Shown: one piece after another, positions 52,962 through 64,000 of the stretch
How positions within the stretch are numbered: position 1 is the first letter of the stretch
Layout: every line of letters starts with the position of its first letter
Assembly: GCA_032622095.1 (NCBI GenBank)
Contig: CP136061.1
Location: 68,450,745 to 68,514,744 of the forward strand
Reading direction: 5' to 3'
DNA from: Siphonodentalium dalli
Taxonomy: Eukaryota; Mollusca; Scaphopoda; Gadilida; Siphonodentaliidae
DNA length: 64,000 bases
Position numbers and translations under genes: made by a program
The notes under the pieces: generated by a model
What the model was told of the DNA's origin: nothing
Databases searched by the model: none
The model's input: only the letters and a program-made list of their open reading frames with translations

Positions 52962-53793
52962 GAATACATTACAAATAACACTGATCTGAGCATCAACATA
53001 TACACATCCATTTCACTGTTGTACAACAGAGTATTACAGGTGGAACTACCAAGTAACCAAGAAGATTCTTCGTGTCTAAATGTGTATCCTATTCTGAAAT
53101 CACAACTAATTTAAGAAGATTAGAGATTCTAACTTCATCCAAATGGCATGACGATGCAATGGATGAACTTGGATATTACATGTGTCTAACAAAATGTTCA
53201 CATTTGTGCTTAAAACTAAATATAATGGGGGGAAAAATTGGAAGTTAAAGATTATGGCGCTTGTGAGGGGTTACAGTTTTTACAAGCACAAATAATCTAA
53301 CAGATAGAACATGAAAAATCATGCAAACTTTGCTCGTATGTTATGCAAAGTATAACGCCTCAATTCTGAGATTTTTATGATTCTAGAATCATTGCTTGTA
53401 AACAAAGTCCAAATTCAATTGCAGCTTTTGGCTTTGCTTATGAACAATGATCATAATTTTTTTGAAATTCCTTGTAAACTATTGCGCAATCGATGTACAC
53501 TCTGTTGACGATAGATCTGTAAATGTGTGACGCAATAAATAAACTTCTCCGAACAAGGAGATACTTCCACAAGAATTGTCCTTCAAAAATAACTTATCCG
53601 ATCACCTCGTACACAAGATTTCTTCATTGAATCGACCCTGGAACAACTGTGCTTCTACCAGAATAGCACTATCGTGAACTTCTCTTTGGACGATCGGTGA
53701 ATCATGAATGACATGCATGAGATAATGCTGCGGAACTTGGCCAAATCAGCCTCGAGGCAGCGGTGAATTTCAATGTAAATGTCTGTGTCATGA

Positions 53794-63321
<9,528 letters not shown>

Positions 63322-63405
63322 TTATTTGTTAGTCCTTGTAAGTGCATCAACATTATATCTCTTGACATAGCTAAGTAAATTTCTCATGATATCTTTGTCC
63401 ATTAA

Positions 63406-63789
63406 CCCTTTACCCAACAAACCGGCCAAATAAAGCTTCAACAGCCTAAAATATCTTCGGTCTGTCTCAATAGAACCATACAAATATGGGTACCATTGGA
63501 AACCGGCTCTTTGACCACATTGTGATAGTTACAGTTATGCCCTGTGCCAATGCATTCTCTTATATATGCGAGTCGACCATAGGTCGCCTCGCATATATAA
63601 GAGAATGCATTGGCCTTAAAAAAAATCTTTTTTAACACTTTTTACCATTTTTTCTTACATTCTTTAACAATTTTATAATTTTTAATGTGTTAAGCCAATG
63701 CATTCTCTTATATATGCGAGGGCGACCTATGGTCGACTCGCATATATAAGAGAATGCATTGGCACAGGGCCATTCTGTTGGGTAAAGGG
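63406..63789. mobile_element. TTAA element, CCCTTTACCCAACA subfamily, 384 bp
   Basis: Ends CCCTTTACCCAACA and TGTTGGGTAAAGGG with TTAA on each side (63402-63405, 63790-63793). Two hairpins face each other across a T-rich linker. Close to 44096-44541 but without the 75-bp duplication. It lies in a SEC61A intron. Confidence 0.93.
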
Positions 63790-63793
63790 TTAA

Positions 63794-64000
63794 AGGAAGA
63801 CGAAAGTATGCTTTGTAATGTAGTAGTAAAATTGAATTCCAGAGGCTTATGCTTTGCTGAAGTAGTCTGAACAAGTTGTGAATAATAGCAGAGCTTCAAC
63901 TGCACAAACAATTAGTTAACAATGCAAAATAGAGTGAGGAACATCACTATTTTATTAATTTAAAATGCCAGGTATGCACCATTATTTGGCAACCATTATT
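63794..64000. other. SEC61A intron at the window edge
   Basis: No exon seen. The preceding SEC61A exon must lie beyond 64000. Confidence 0.5.

Overview
The window is animal nuclear DNA. It is AT-rich, nearly all of it is intron or intergenic, and all coding exons have GT-AG borders. Two conserved eukaryotic genes lie tail to tail. A complete ten-exon RUVBL1 (Pontin/TIP49, AAA+ ATPase) runs on the + strand from 9070 to 39613. The C-terminal seven exons of SEC61A (Sec61 alpha, the protein-conducting ER channel) run on the - strand from 63312 down to 53794, with the N-terminal exons beyond the right edge. RUVBL1 and SEC61A1 are also convergent neighbours in human (3q21.3, from memory), so this looks like an old conserved gene pair. 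Protein sequence, SRCR/TSP1 gene fragments and the repeat load suggest a marine invertebrate, probably a mollusc or other lophotrochozoan. That placement is inference.

Layout: 1-9069 is upstream DNA with Helitron-like ends, a homopyrimidine tract, a 356-391 bp tandem array, a 65-bp tandem array and a 2-kb inverted-repeat element. 9070-39613 is RUVBL1, whose introns hold most of the mobile DNA. One hAT-like insertion sits 8 bases inside intron 3 and has duplicated the splice donor. Intron 8 holds a 2.3-kb near-palindrome and an antisense 134-residue zinc-ribbon-like ORF. 39614-53793 is intergenic: TTAA-flanked palindromic elements, one of which encloses a broken SRCR/thrombospondin gene fragment, plus tandem repeats and a 164-bp palindrome. 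53794-63312 is SEC61A, with one exon carrying an apparent one-base frameshift.

The mobile DNA is mostly non-autonomous DNA elements that fold into hairpins. (i) hAT-like elements with 8-bp target duplications, including a double-hairpin family spread over both genes. (ii) Elements flanked by TTAA with CCCTTT...AAAGGG ends, in several subfamilies, many also with two internal hairpins. (iii) A perfect-palindrome family with TA ends. (iv) A 2.3-kb palindrome with a 3-bp TTA duplication. They are nested in one another, so relative ages can be read directly. No transposase is intact; only relic BED-finger fragments remain. RUVBL1 and Sec61 alpha act in unrelated processes (chromatin/R2TP complexes and ER translocation); their adjacency is positional.
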